NCBI RefSeq assembly: GCF_016093545.1
Contig: NZ_JADKYX010000004.1
Span: forward strand, 124,001 to 188,000
Length of the DNA stretch: 64,000 nt
Origin: Massilia rhizosphaerae
GTDB lineage: Bacteria; Pseudomonadota; Gammaproteobacteria; Burkholderiales; Burkholderiaceae_D
Reading direction: 5' to 3'
The translations under genes were made by a program, and so were the position numbers. Each line of letters opens with the position of its first letter. The stretch's first letter is position 1. This document shows positions 18,380 to 25,712 of this stretch, piece by piece. The notes beneath the pieces are model-generated. The model did not search any database and was not told the DNA's origin. It saw nothing but the letters and a program-made list of their open reading frames with translations.

Positions 18380-18865
18380 TCATTTCCCGTGCTTTTTCCC
18401 GGCCTCAAGGCCGATCACCAGGAACATCACGCCGCCGAAAATGAACACGTCGGCGACGTTGAACGAATACGGGTTGTGGATCCCGCAGCAGCTCATGTTG
18501 ATGTAGTCGGCCACCGCGCCATAGGCCACCCGGTCATAGGCATTGCCGAGCGCGCCGCCGACCACGGCGCCGGACGCCAGCGTCAACATCCAGCCGGGCT
18601 TGTTGCGTGCCCATACCGTCAGCGCTACCGAGGCGATGATGCTGAGCGCGACGAGCAGCCAGCGGGCATCGAAACCATTCAGGAAGCCGAAATTGACCCC
18701 CTTGTTCCAGGCCATGACGAAATTGAGATAGGGCGGCCATGCGGGGATCTGCTGGACGGACGCCAGTGCCAGCTTTTGCACGAGGATGATCTTGGAAAGG
18801 CGGTCGAGGCCGAAGGCAATTAACGCTGCGAAGGCGATCCGTAATACGGGCATAGAGAAAGTCAT
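18380..18865 (-). CDS. lspA: Signal peptidase II (lipoprotein signal peptidase)
   Basis: A 161-residue integral membrane aspartyl protease that removes signal peptides from prolipoproteins. It has four helices and the family motifs FGLDRLSK, WNKGVNFGFLN, GGALGNAYDR, and two Asp-containing segments (GAVADYIN and NVADVFIFGG) holding the catalytic pair. It is not next to ileS as the housekeeping lspA usually is, and the loop between the catalytic Asps carries an unusual MSCCGIHNPYS. It may be an accessory copy carried with this A+T-richer block, although this cannot be proved without the rest of the genome. Confidence 0.9.
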   Translation of the reverse strand: MTFSMPVLRIAFAALIAFGLDRLSKIILVQKLALASVQQIPAWPPYLNFVMAWNKGVNFGFLNGFDARWLLVALSIIASVALTVWARNKPGWMLTLASGAVVGGALGNAYDRVAYGAVADYINMSCCGIHNPYSFNVADVFIFGGVMFLVIGLEAGKKHGK

Positions 18866-18949
18866 TCACTTCAATTGGGCTGGTTGGTCGACGCGACCAA
18901 GCGGTCGAACGAGAATAGCACGTTGCGCATTGACGCATATGCCGGAAAA

Positions 18950-19615
18950 TCAGGGTTCACGCTTCCATTGCGCCCTCGACGGGCACGCGATCGATCCGGC
19001 TTCGTCGATCCCCTTGATGACGCCGTTTTCGGGACCGACGTTTCCACTCATCCGGCATATCGTCCGTCCGCCTACGTGTTTGCGGTAAATGATCGTGCCG
19101 TCGGCGGCCGTGTAGCTGTCCTGCCATACGCCCGCTTCGTAGTGGGCAGCGTCGACGTCGCGCCCAAATCGGGTCCAGGCCGAGTCCGGGCCAGACGGTA
19201 CATTTGGCAGTTCCCGGGCAATCGCTCGCGCGACGCGGCTCGCCTGGCGCCGGACAAGGTCCATATCGAAGTTCTTTTCGGGGGAACTCGCCGGTGTGGG
19301 CGCTGCCGCGTCTGACGCGGTAGTGGAGCGAGTCGCGCCTGTGTACGCGGCGCGCGCGTCCGGAAGCGAGATGTCATGCTCGGGAACTTTCGGCATCGGC
19401 GGGGTGATTGGTATGTGATGGATCGGTGGGATCGGCCGGTCCGGCGCCGGCGCCGTCGCTTTGGTTGGGGGCCGCAGCAGGATCGTGATCAGCGTCGTGC
19501 CGGGAACCAGACGCGGCCGCTTTTCGTGCAACCATGCCATTACTGCGAGCAGGTGCAAGCCGATGATAAGCGCAAGCACGAATTGTTTTCGTAGAGGGGT
19601 GTTAGCGGAGGCCAA
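18950..19615 (-). CDS. Membrane-anchored, Pro-rich TonB-like hypothetical protein
   Basis: A 221-residue protein with one N-terminal helix (FVLALIIGLHLLAVMAWL), a Pro-rich periplasmic segment (about residues 48-75) and a C-terminal globular part with two cysteines (GGRTICRMSGN and SIACPSRAQW). The plan resembles TonB N-terminal anchors, but there is no TonB C-terminal domain, so TonB function is not claimed. It lies upstream of lspA on the same strand (84-base gap) and could be the first gene of the 13.8-19.6 kb block. Confidence 0.6.
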   Translation of the reverse strand: MASANTPLRKQFVLALIIGLHLLAVMAWLHEKRPRLVPGTTLITILLRPPTKATAPAPDRPIPPIHHIPITPPMPKVPEHDISLPDARAAYTGATRSTTASDAAAPTPASSPEKNFDMDLVRRQASRVARAIARELPNVPSGPDSAWTRFGRDVDAAHYEAGVWQDSYTAADGTIIYRKHVGGRTICRMSGNVGPENGVIKGIDEAGSIACPSRAQWKREP

Positions 19616-19735
19616 TGATGGTGTGGTTCGACCGTGCGAAAGGAATCGTCGATCGCTACGTTATCAGATCGCAACATTAGAAAATGCGCGCATTGTCACG
19701 GATCTCGTGGATGGCGCGTACCATGCACGATCCGT

Positions 19736-20152
19736 TCACCCGCCGATCACCGTGACGACGACCTTGCGACGATGCTCCGCCACCCGGTGCTCCCACAAAT
19801 AAATGCCCTGCCACGTGCCGAGCAGCAGGCGTCCGTCGCCGACCGGCACCGTCACGGACGTGGCCGTCAGCATGGCGCGCGCGTGGGCGGCCATGTCGTC
19901 CGGGCCTTCGGTGTGGTGGCGGTAGGCCGGGTCGCCGTCCGGTACCAAGCGCCGGAGGATGGTTTCCAGGTCGTGGCGCACGTCGGGGTCGGCGTTCTCC
20001 GTGATCAGGAGGGAGCAGCTCGTGTGCTGGACGAACAGGTGCGCGAGCCCGCAGCGGATGCTGGAGCGGGCGACGGTGTCGGCGACGGCCGCGGTGATGT
20101 CGCGGCTGCCGCGTCCGAACGTGTTGAATTCGAGGATGGTTTGATGCGGCAT
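19736..20152 (-). CDS. yjbQ: YjbQ family protein (UPF0047)
   Basis: A 138-residue protein of the YjbQ/UPF0047 family, sometimes called secondary thiamine-phosphate synthase because overexpression can replace ThiE. Motifs seen are GLAHLFVQHTSCSLLITENADPDV, with the conserved His/Ser/Glu/Asn cluster, YRHHTEGPDDMAAH, and GTWQGIYLWEHR. Length is normal. It stands alone; 120 bases upstream of the neighbouring TonB-like gene start hold no other gene. Confidence 0.93.
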   Translation of the reverse strand: MPHQTILEFNTFGRGSRDITAAVADTVARSSIRCGLAHLFVQHTSCSLLITENADPDVRHDLETILRRLVPDGDPAYRHHTEGPDDMAAHARAMLTATSVTVPVGDGRLLLGTWQGIYLWEHRVAEHRRKVVVTVIGG

Positions 20153-20189
20153 GGTCGGCTCCTTGCGATGCCGACCATGCTACACGAGG

Positions 20190-20996
20190 TCAGGGCGCGG
20201 CCGAAAACGACGCGTGCGCCGGGAAGCGCGCCGTCATCCATTCGCGCGACAGGCGCAGCGTGTCGACCACGTCGGCCGGCAGCGTGTCGAGGATGGCGGG
20301 GTCGTCGCTCGGCGTGTCGGCCAGCAGGCTGGCCAGGTGGATGATGCCGCCCAGCTGGCAGAACGGGTGCGCCGCCATCGGGTCGGACGAATTGTCCAGC
20401 GCAAGCACGATCCGGTCGGGGAAGTCCCAGCGCCGGCCCAGCTCGGCCGTGATCTGGCCTTCCGAAAGGCCCAGCAGGCGCTGTTCGCGTTCCCAGCGCC
20501 CGCCCGGCAGGTGCGGCAGTTGTTCGATCTCGGCGAACGTCGCCGGGGCCGCCTGGTAGATCAGCAGCTCGCCCAGGCGCAGCATCATGCCGGCCAGCCA
20601 GGCTTCGCTGCCGTCGATGCCGAGGCCGCCCGCCAGCCACTTGGCGTAGCCGGCGCACGCCATGCTGCTTTTCCAGAACTCGTCGGAATCCAGGCCGGGC
20701 AGGGCGGGAAAGGCATCGGAAAAGCACGCGGCCAGCGCCAGCGTGCGGATGTGGGCCATGCCCGCGAGCGAGATCGCTTCGTCGAGCGAGCCGACGTCGC
20801 GGCGCGAACCGAAGCGGGCGCTGTTCGCCAGGCGCATCAGCTTGGCCGTGAGCGCCGGGTCGCGCGCGATGATCGCCGCCACCTTCCTGGTGGACGCGTC
20901 TTCGTCGTCGAGGGTGTCGATCAGGGCGTGGGCGACTTCGGAAATCGTGGGCAGTTTGACGTCTTCAAAAAACTTCGTAAGGCTGGTCATGGGCAT
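20190..20996 (-). CDS. HDOD domain protein
   Basis: A 268-residue cytoplasmic protein that is nearly all HDOD domain, the HD-related fold lacking a full set of metal ligands and found in signalling proteins. Typical segments are LPTISEVAHALIDTLDDEDAS, VAAIIARDPALTAKLMRLANSA, ISLAGMAHIRTLAL, and WLAGMMLRLGELLIYQ. It is followed by yjbQ, 37 bases away. Many such proteins act in c-di-GMP or chemotaxis-linked pathways; no partner is visible. ATGs at 20996 and 20990 are both possible starts. Confidence 0.88.
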   Translation of the reverse strand: MPMTSLTKFFEDVKLPTISEVAHALIDTLDDEDASTRKVAAIIARDPALTAKLMRLANSARFGSRRDVGSLDEAISLAGMAHIRTLALAACFSDAFPALPGLDSDEFWKSSMACAGYAKWLAGGLGIDGSEAWLAGMMLRLGELLIYQAAPATFAEIEQLPHLPGGRWEREQRLLGLSEGQITAELGRRWDFPDRIVLALDNSSDPMAAHPFCQLGGIIHLASLLADTPSDDPAILDTLPADVVDTLRLSREWMTARFPAHASFSAAP

Positions 20997-21200
20997 CTTT
21001 CATCTACGGCGGTGAGACGGTTCAGTGTATGCCTGTCGACGTTTCCTTATCGAACTATTTTTTGTTTTAGGGAAAATTGTTGCGGAGGAGCCTTCTCATA
21101 CAAACAACCTTGGACTTGTAACAAACAAATACAAATGTAAAGCGCGGAGCTGGGATAATCTTGCCTGCCTTTCCTCAACCTCAAGTCAACCAGGGATCCA

Positions 21201-21647
21201 ATGAAACTCAAGCCTTCCATCGCCGCCGCATCCGTTGCCGTGTTCGTCGCCGTCCTGAGCCTCGCAGGCTGTGGCGGCGGCGGTGGCGGGTCTTCGTCCA
21301 GTACCGTGGTGGCGAATCCGGCGCAGTTCAGCGCGACGGACGTCGTCCTCGGCACCGGCACCGAAGCCGCGACCGGCAAGACCGCGACCGTGACCTACAC
21401 GGGCTGGCTGTACAGCGACACGGCGGCGGACCACAAGGGCATGCGGTTCGACGGCGGTTCGTACACGTTCACGCTCGGGCAGAACCAGGTGATCGCCGGC
21501 TTCGAGCAGGGCGTGCTGGGCATGAAGGTGGGCGGCAAGCGGACGGTGCTGATCCCGGCCAGCATGGGCTATGGCGCGGCCGGTTCGGGCCAGATTCCGC
21601 CGAACGCGGGGCTGGTGTTCGACCTGGCGCTGACATCCGTGCAATAA
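21201..21647 (+). CDS. FKBP-type peptidyl-prolyl isomerase, lipoprotein
   Basis: A 148-residue protein with a lipobox (LSLAGC) followed by a Gly/Ser linker and one FKBP domain (VTYTGWLYSDT, FTLGQNQVIAGFEQGVLGMKVGGKRTVLIPASMGYG). The key FKBP active-site positions (Tyr in YTGWLY, Phe/Asp pair RFDGG, Ile in QVIAGFEQ, Tyr in MGYG) are present, so isomerase activity is likely. It should act in the periplasm, attached to a membrane. A ribosome-binding CAGGGA precedes the start. Confidence 0.92.
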   Translation: MKLKPSIAAASVAVFVAVLSLAGCGGGGGGSSSSTVVANPAQFSATDVVLGTGTEAATGKTATVTYTGWLYSDTAADHKGMRFDGGSYTFTLGQNQVIAGFEQGVLGMKVGGKRTVLIPASMGYGAAGSGQIPPNAGLVFDLALTSVQ

Positions 21648-21670
21648 AAAACGGGGCCGCGCGGCCCCGT
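21645..21670 (-). terminator. Intrinsic terminator
   Basis: ACGGGGCCGCGCGGCCCCGT at 21651-21670 is a perfect 20-base palindrome. On the minus strand it is followed by six T (21650-21645), which makes a standard terminator for the esterase gene ending at 21690. It lies between two convergent genes and may also stop the FKBP transcript. Confidence 0.88.
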
Positions 21671-21689
21671 CGTCCGATGCCGGTTGCCG

Positions 21690-22628
21690 TCAGTGCGCCG
21701 GCTTCAGGTAGCCGTGCATGCCCAGCCAGCGGGCGAAGGCATCGAACCAGCCGGTGCTGGTGGTGGCTTTGCGGTACATGCCGAAGCCGTGGCCGCCCTG
21801 TTCGTACAGGTGGAATTCGACCGGGCGCTTGGCCGCGCGCCAGCTGTCCACGAGGCCGTAGCCGCCGTTGCCGAACAGCGGATCGTCCGCCGCCAGCGCG
21901 ACGAACAGCGGCGGCGCGCCGGCCGGCACGGCGACCGGTGCCAGCGGCCCGTAGATGTCGCCGAGGAATGCGGGTTTCGCGTCCTGGCCGTGCAGGGCGG
22001 TCGCCATCGTCAGCATCGCGCCCGCGGAAAAACCCAGCATGCCGATGCGGTCCGGGTCCACGTGCCAGGCCTTCGCGTGCGCGCGCACGAGCGCGAACGC
22101 GGCGCGCGCGTCGGCGATCTGCGGCGCCAGCGTCGATGCGGCATCGCCCGGCGCCGGTGGCCGCGGCCGCGCGGCGCCGGAAAACATCCGCGCCATCGCG
22201 CGCGCGAACGCGTCCATGTCCGGCGGCGTCTGGTTCAGCCGGTATTTCAACACGAAGGCCGCGACGCCCCTGTCCGCGAGTGCCTTCGCCACGTCCCAGC
22301 CCTCGTTGCTCATCGAGAGCGTCTTGAAGCCGCCGCCGGGCGCGACGATCACGGCGGCGCCCGTCGCCTTCGCCGGATCGGGCAGGAACGGCGTCAAGGT
22401 CGCCACCGTCACGTTGCGCGCGAACTGGCTGCCGTACTGCATGTGCCAGCTTTCCTGCGCCTTCGCACCCGGCAGCGGGCCCGTGCCCAGATCGACGGCA
22501 TTCGGCTGCGCCGGCGTCGCGATGGACGTCATCTTGTCGTTCTGCGCATGGGCCGGCGCGGTGAGCGCGCAGGCCACCGCAATGGAGCCCGCGGTCAGCA
22601 GCCGGCCGAATCGTCGTGTCGTGTTCAT
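21690..22628 (-). CDS. Exported alpha/beta hydrolase, esterase-like
   Basis: A 312-residue enzyme with a signal peptide (LLTAGSIAVACALTAPAHA). The oxyanion-region motif IVAPGGGF and the nucleophile elbow GFSAGA (Ser near residue 197) with a late GHGFG (catalytic His) match the xylan-deacetylating or feruloyl-type esterases that accompany glycosidases. The catalytic Asp is probably in ALAADDPLFGN. It follows the GH3 gene by 18 bases on the same strand, so the two form an operon likely to remove acyl groups and sugars from plant xylan. Confidence 0.86.
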   Translation of the reverse strand: MNTTRRFGRLLTAGSIAVACALTAPAHAQNDKMTSIATPAQPNAVDLGTGPLPGAKAQESWHMQYGSQFARNVTVATLTPFLPDPAKATGAAVIVAPGGGFKTLSMSNEGWDVAKALADRGVAAFVLKYRLNQTPPDMDAFARAMARMFSGAARPRPPAPGDAASTLAPQIADARAAFALVRAHAKAWHVDPDRIGMLGFSAGAMLTMATALHGQDAKPAFLGDIYGPLAPVAVPAGAPPLFVALAADDPLFGNGGYGLVDSWRAAKRPVEFHLYEQGGHGFGMYRKATTSTGWFDAFARWLGMHGYLKPAH

Positions 22629-22646
22629 GTCGTCTCCTGTTTTATT

Positions 22647-25310
22647 TTATTGCGCAAGCACGACGGCCTGCTTCAGCGTGAGCGGCGCATCCTGCTGCGC
22701 CGCGCCCGTTCCCGGCTGGCCCGAGCCGACGGAGAGCCGGTACTGGCCCGGCGTCAGCTGGCGGACGCCGTCGCGCGTGACGAAACTGAGGTCGCGCGGC
22801 GACAGCGCGAAGCGGACCTGGCGCCGTTCGCCCGCCTTCAGCGACACCCGCTCGAAGCCGCGCAGCGCGAGCCGCGGCGCGCCGTCGAACGCGGGCGGCG
22901 TCAGGTACAGCTGCGCGACTTCGTCGCCCGCGCGCGTGCCCGTGTTGGTCACTTCCGTCGTGACGACGATGCCGTGCTCCGGCGCGCCGTCCACCGGCTC
23001 GACGCGCAGCGGCGCATAGCGGAACGTCGTGTAGGAGAGGCCCGCACCGAACGGATAGACGGGCGTGCCCGTGTAGTAGCGATAGGTCCGGCCCCGCATC
23101 GAGTAATCGTCGAACGGGGGCAGGTCCGCGATGCTGCGGTAGAAGGTGAGGGGCAGCCGTCCGCCCGGATCGGCGCGGCCCGCGAGGACGTCGGCGACGG
23201 CGCGCCCGCCCGACTGGCCCGGATACCACGCTTCCAGGATCGCGGCCGCATGGTCCTTCGCCCACGACAGGTCGATGGCGCTGCCGTTCATCAGCACGAC
23301 GACGAGCGGCTTGCCCAGCGCCCGCGCCTGTTCCAGCAAGGCGCGTTGGTCCGCCGGGAGGTCCAGCGACGTCTTGTCGCCGCCGGAAAAGCCGTCGACC
23401 TTGATGGCCATCTCTTCGCCTTCCAGGTCGGACGTCAGGCCGACGACGGCGACGATGACGTCGGCGTCCGCCGTGCCGGCTTTCAGCTCGGCTTCGGGCG
23501 CCGTCGAGATCCGTTTCCAGAACAGGCCGGGCACGCCCGAGGACCCCGTCTCGGTCTGGAACCGTAGCGGGTAGCGCTGGCCTTTTTCCAAGCGCACGTC
23601 CGTGAGTTTCAACGGCTCGCCCCATTGCGAATACCTGGTGGCCTTGACGGCGGGCTTGCCGGCCACCGTCAGCTCGCCCTGCACGCCGGTCACGCCGAGC
23701 CGATAGGTGCCCGTGGCCGGCGCGACGAGATAGCCGGTCCACACGACCTTGTGCCGGTCCGCGACGGCCTTCATCTGCAGCGCATGCGATTCCAGCCCGG
23801 GTTCGACGCGGACGGCGACCGGCCTGGCGTCGCCGCCGTTGAAGTATTCGGCGCGCAGGCCCGGTTTGCCGTCGGGCGTGCGCAGGGCCGTGGTGGGGAC
23901 CGGATCGCCGTCCGTGATCGACGCGCCGGCCGGCACGAGCGTGACCTGCGCGGGCGCCAGCACGCGGCGCAGGCCGTCGACGACGGAGATCGGCGGCGCC
24001 GATTGCGTCGACGAATAATTCCCGCGCAGGACGCGCGTGGCGTCGGCCAGCGGACCGATGACGGCGACCTTCACGCCGCGCTTGAGCGGCAGCGTGCCGT
24101 CGTTCTTGAGCAGCACGAGGCTTTTCGCCGCGGCCCGCAGCGCGAGGTCGCGGTGCGCGGGCGTGTCGATCGCATCGACGGACACGGCGTTCGGCGCGCG
24201 CCCCGGCAGGCCGGCGAGGTCGCCGTTGCGATAGCGCGCGGAGAACAGGCGCACGAGCGCCCGGTCGATGTCGTCCGTCGAGATCAGGCCGCGCTGCCAC
24301 GCCTCGCGGTAGCGCGCGCCCAGGTCGTCCTTGGCGTCGCCGAGCGTCTTCGTGTTGCACTCGTTGTCCGTGCCGGCCTTGAGCGCGACGGCCACCGCGG
24401 CGGCGGGATCGGGCGCGTACTTGTGGTGGTCGGCGATGTCCGTGACGGCGTCGCAATCGGAGACGACGTAGCCCTTGAAGCCCCAGGCGCCGCGCAGGTG
24501 TTCCTTCATCAGCAGGTCGCTGCCGCAGGCCGGCTGGCCGTCGATGCGGTTGTAGGCGCACATGATCGAGCCGGCCCTGGCGTCGACGATGGCGGCGCGG
24601 AACGCGGGCAGGTAGGTGTCCTCGAGGTCGTGGCGCGACACGAAGACGTCGGCCACGTGGCGCGTCGATTCCGGCCCGCTGTGCACGGCGAAGTGCTTGG
24701 GCGTGGCGATCACGTCCGGCAGGTCCGGGTCCGGGCCCTGGATGCCCCGGATGAACGCGACGCCCAGCTGCGCCGTCAGGTACGGGTCCTCGCCATAGGT
24801 CTCCTGGCCGCGGCCCCAGCGCGGATCGCGGAAGATGTTGATGTTCGGCGACCACGTGTCGAGGCCCGTGCCGATCTTGCCCAGGTGCCCGGTCCGGCGT
24901 CCCAGCGTGTGCAGCGCGCGTACCTCGGTGCTGATCGCCGAGGCCACCTCGTGCACGAGCGGCGCGTCGAACGTGGCCGCGAGGCCGATGGGTTCCGGGA
25001 AGTTCGTCGTGGGCAGAGGCCCCAGCGCGCCGTGCAGCGACTCGGTCCACCAGTTATAGGCGGGGATGCCGAGGCGGGGCAGGGCCGGGGCCACGTTGAG
25101 CAGCTGGGCGATCTTCTCGTCCAGCGTCATCTGCGCGACGAGGCCGTGGGCGCGGGCATCCGCATCCGCGCGCGCGCCGGGCGGCGTGGTGGATTGGGCA
25201 GCGGCCGGCAACGCCGCTGCGAGCATCAGGGTGCCGCACGTGGCGGTGCGCCGGATGGCTCTCGATAAGTCTCCTGTCTGACCAATGGTTTTGGTCTTAT
25301 CTTTGTGCAT
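22647..25310 (-). CDS. Glycoside hydrolase family 3 (beta-xylosidase/glucosidase-like) with PA14 insertion
   Basis: An 887-residue exported enzyme (basic start, then a hydrophobic core and AAAQS). It has the GH3 N-terminal barrel (FPEPIGLAATFDAPLVHEV, KHFAVHSGPES) with the nucleophile Asp in VVSDCDAV near residue 285, the C-terminal beta-sandwich, and an inserted PA14 domain (GLRAEYFNGGDARPV through GLFWKR, about residues 470-610) followed by a fibronectin-like end. SDCDAV is the signature of fungal and plant-type xylosidases. Operon with the esterase downstream; operator-like palindromes upstream. The start may be at the internal Met nearer the signal core. Confidence 0.92.
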   Translation of the reverse strand: MHKDKTKTIGQTGDLSRAIRRTATCGTLMLAAALPAAAQSTTPPGARADADARAHGLVAQMTLDEKIAQLLNVAPALPRLGIPAYNWWTESLHGALGPLPTTNFPEPIGLAATFDAPLVHEVASAISTEVRALHTLGRRTGHLGKIGTGLDTWSPNINIFRDPRWGRGQETYGEDPYLTAQLGVAFIRGIQGPDPDLPDVIATPKHFAVHSGPESTRHVADVFVSRHDLEDTYLPAFRAAIVDARAGSIMCAYNRIDGQPACGSDLLMKEHLRGAWGFKGYVVSDCDAVTDIADHHKYAPDPAAAVAVALKAGTDNECNTKTLGDAKDDLGARYREAWQRGLISTDDIDRALVRLFSARYRNGDLAGLPGRAPNAVSVDAIDTPAHRDLALRAAAKSLVLLKNDGTLPLKRGVKVAVIGPLADATRVLRGNYSSTQSAPPISVVDGLRRVLAPAQVTLVPAGASITDGDPVPTTALRTPDGKPGLRAEYFNGGDARPVAVRVEPGLESHALQMKAVADRHKVVWTGYLVAPATGTYRLGVTGVQGELTVAGKPAVKATRYSQWGEPLKLTDVRLEKGQRYPLRFQTETGSSGVPGLFWKRISTAPEAELKAGTADADVIVAVVGLTSDLEGEEMAIKVDGFSGGDKTSLDLPADQRALLEQARALGKPLVVVLMNGSAIDLSWAKDHAAAILEAWYPGQSGGRAVADVLAGRADPGGRLPLTFYRSIADLPPFDDYSMRGRTYRYYTGTPVYPFGAGLSYTTFRYAPLRVEPVDGAPEHGIVVTTEVTNTGTRAGDEVAQLYLTPPAFDGAPRLALRGFERVSLKAGERRQVRFALSPRDLSFVTRDGVRQLTPGQYRLSVGSGQPGTGAAQQDAPLTLKQAVVLAQ

Positions 25311-25500
25311 GGGATCTACCTGGTGTGGTGGAAGGGACCGATGCCGGCGCCATGCCGTCGCGCGGTCCGCACCGTGATTTTTGGATGCGGAATGGTTGCG
25401 ATAACATGACGCGCCGGCTCAGCATGTCGCTTGCGCAGGATGCGGGCAGGCGAGGACAATGTAGTGCAGGAATTATCGAGATACTAATAACTTTTTATGG

Positions 25501-25530
25501 CGTATCGATATCGGAATCGATATCGATACG
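25501..25530. promoter_or_regulatory. 13-bp perfect inverted repeat, operator-like
   Basis: CGTATCGATATCG at 25501-25513 and its exact complement CGATATCGATACG at 25518-25530 flank GAAT. It is 190 bases upstream of the GH3 start and looks like a site for a dimeric regulator, possibly of the LacI or GntR family. Confidence 0.62.
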
Positions 25531-25565
25531 CGGCGGCCGGGGTGGGCCGGATGAAATGCTTCCGC

Positions 25566-25596
25566 TGTTACGTAACATTGATGTTATACGATAACA
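25566..25596. promoter_or_regulatory. Two adjacent TGTTA-type palindromes
   Basis: TGTTACGTAACA (25566-25577) is a perfect 12-base palindrome. TGTTAT and ATAACA around ACG (25582-25596) form a second one 4 bases later. The shared TGTTA/TAACA half-sites suggest one regulator binding twice. Confidence 0.6.
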
Positions 25597-25712
25597 TTCC
25601 GCGCCGGCCGCGTCCGATGTTGTGCTCATACATCGATCACGTCACATTGCCGGTTGCTCAGTGAAATTTCCTTGAGGTAAATATAAGTCCGACGGACAAT
25701 GAGCTTGACTCA

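Larger units (their letters stand above)
25311..25712. other. Divergent intergenic region between GH3 and GGDEF genes
   Basis: About 400 bases without a credible gene, more A+T-rich than the flanks. It contains three palindromes described separately (25501-25530, 25566-25577, 25582-25596), which is the expected place for regulator sites serving the GH3-esterase operon or the cyclase gene. Confidence 0.6.

Noticed and set aside
18950..19615. TonB protein
   Set aside because: It has an N-terminal anchor and Pro-rich region, but no TonB C-terminal domain and no ExbB/ExbD neighbours.
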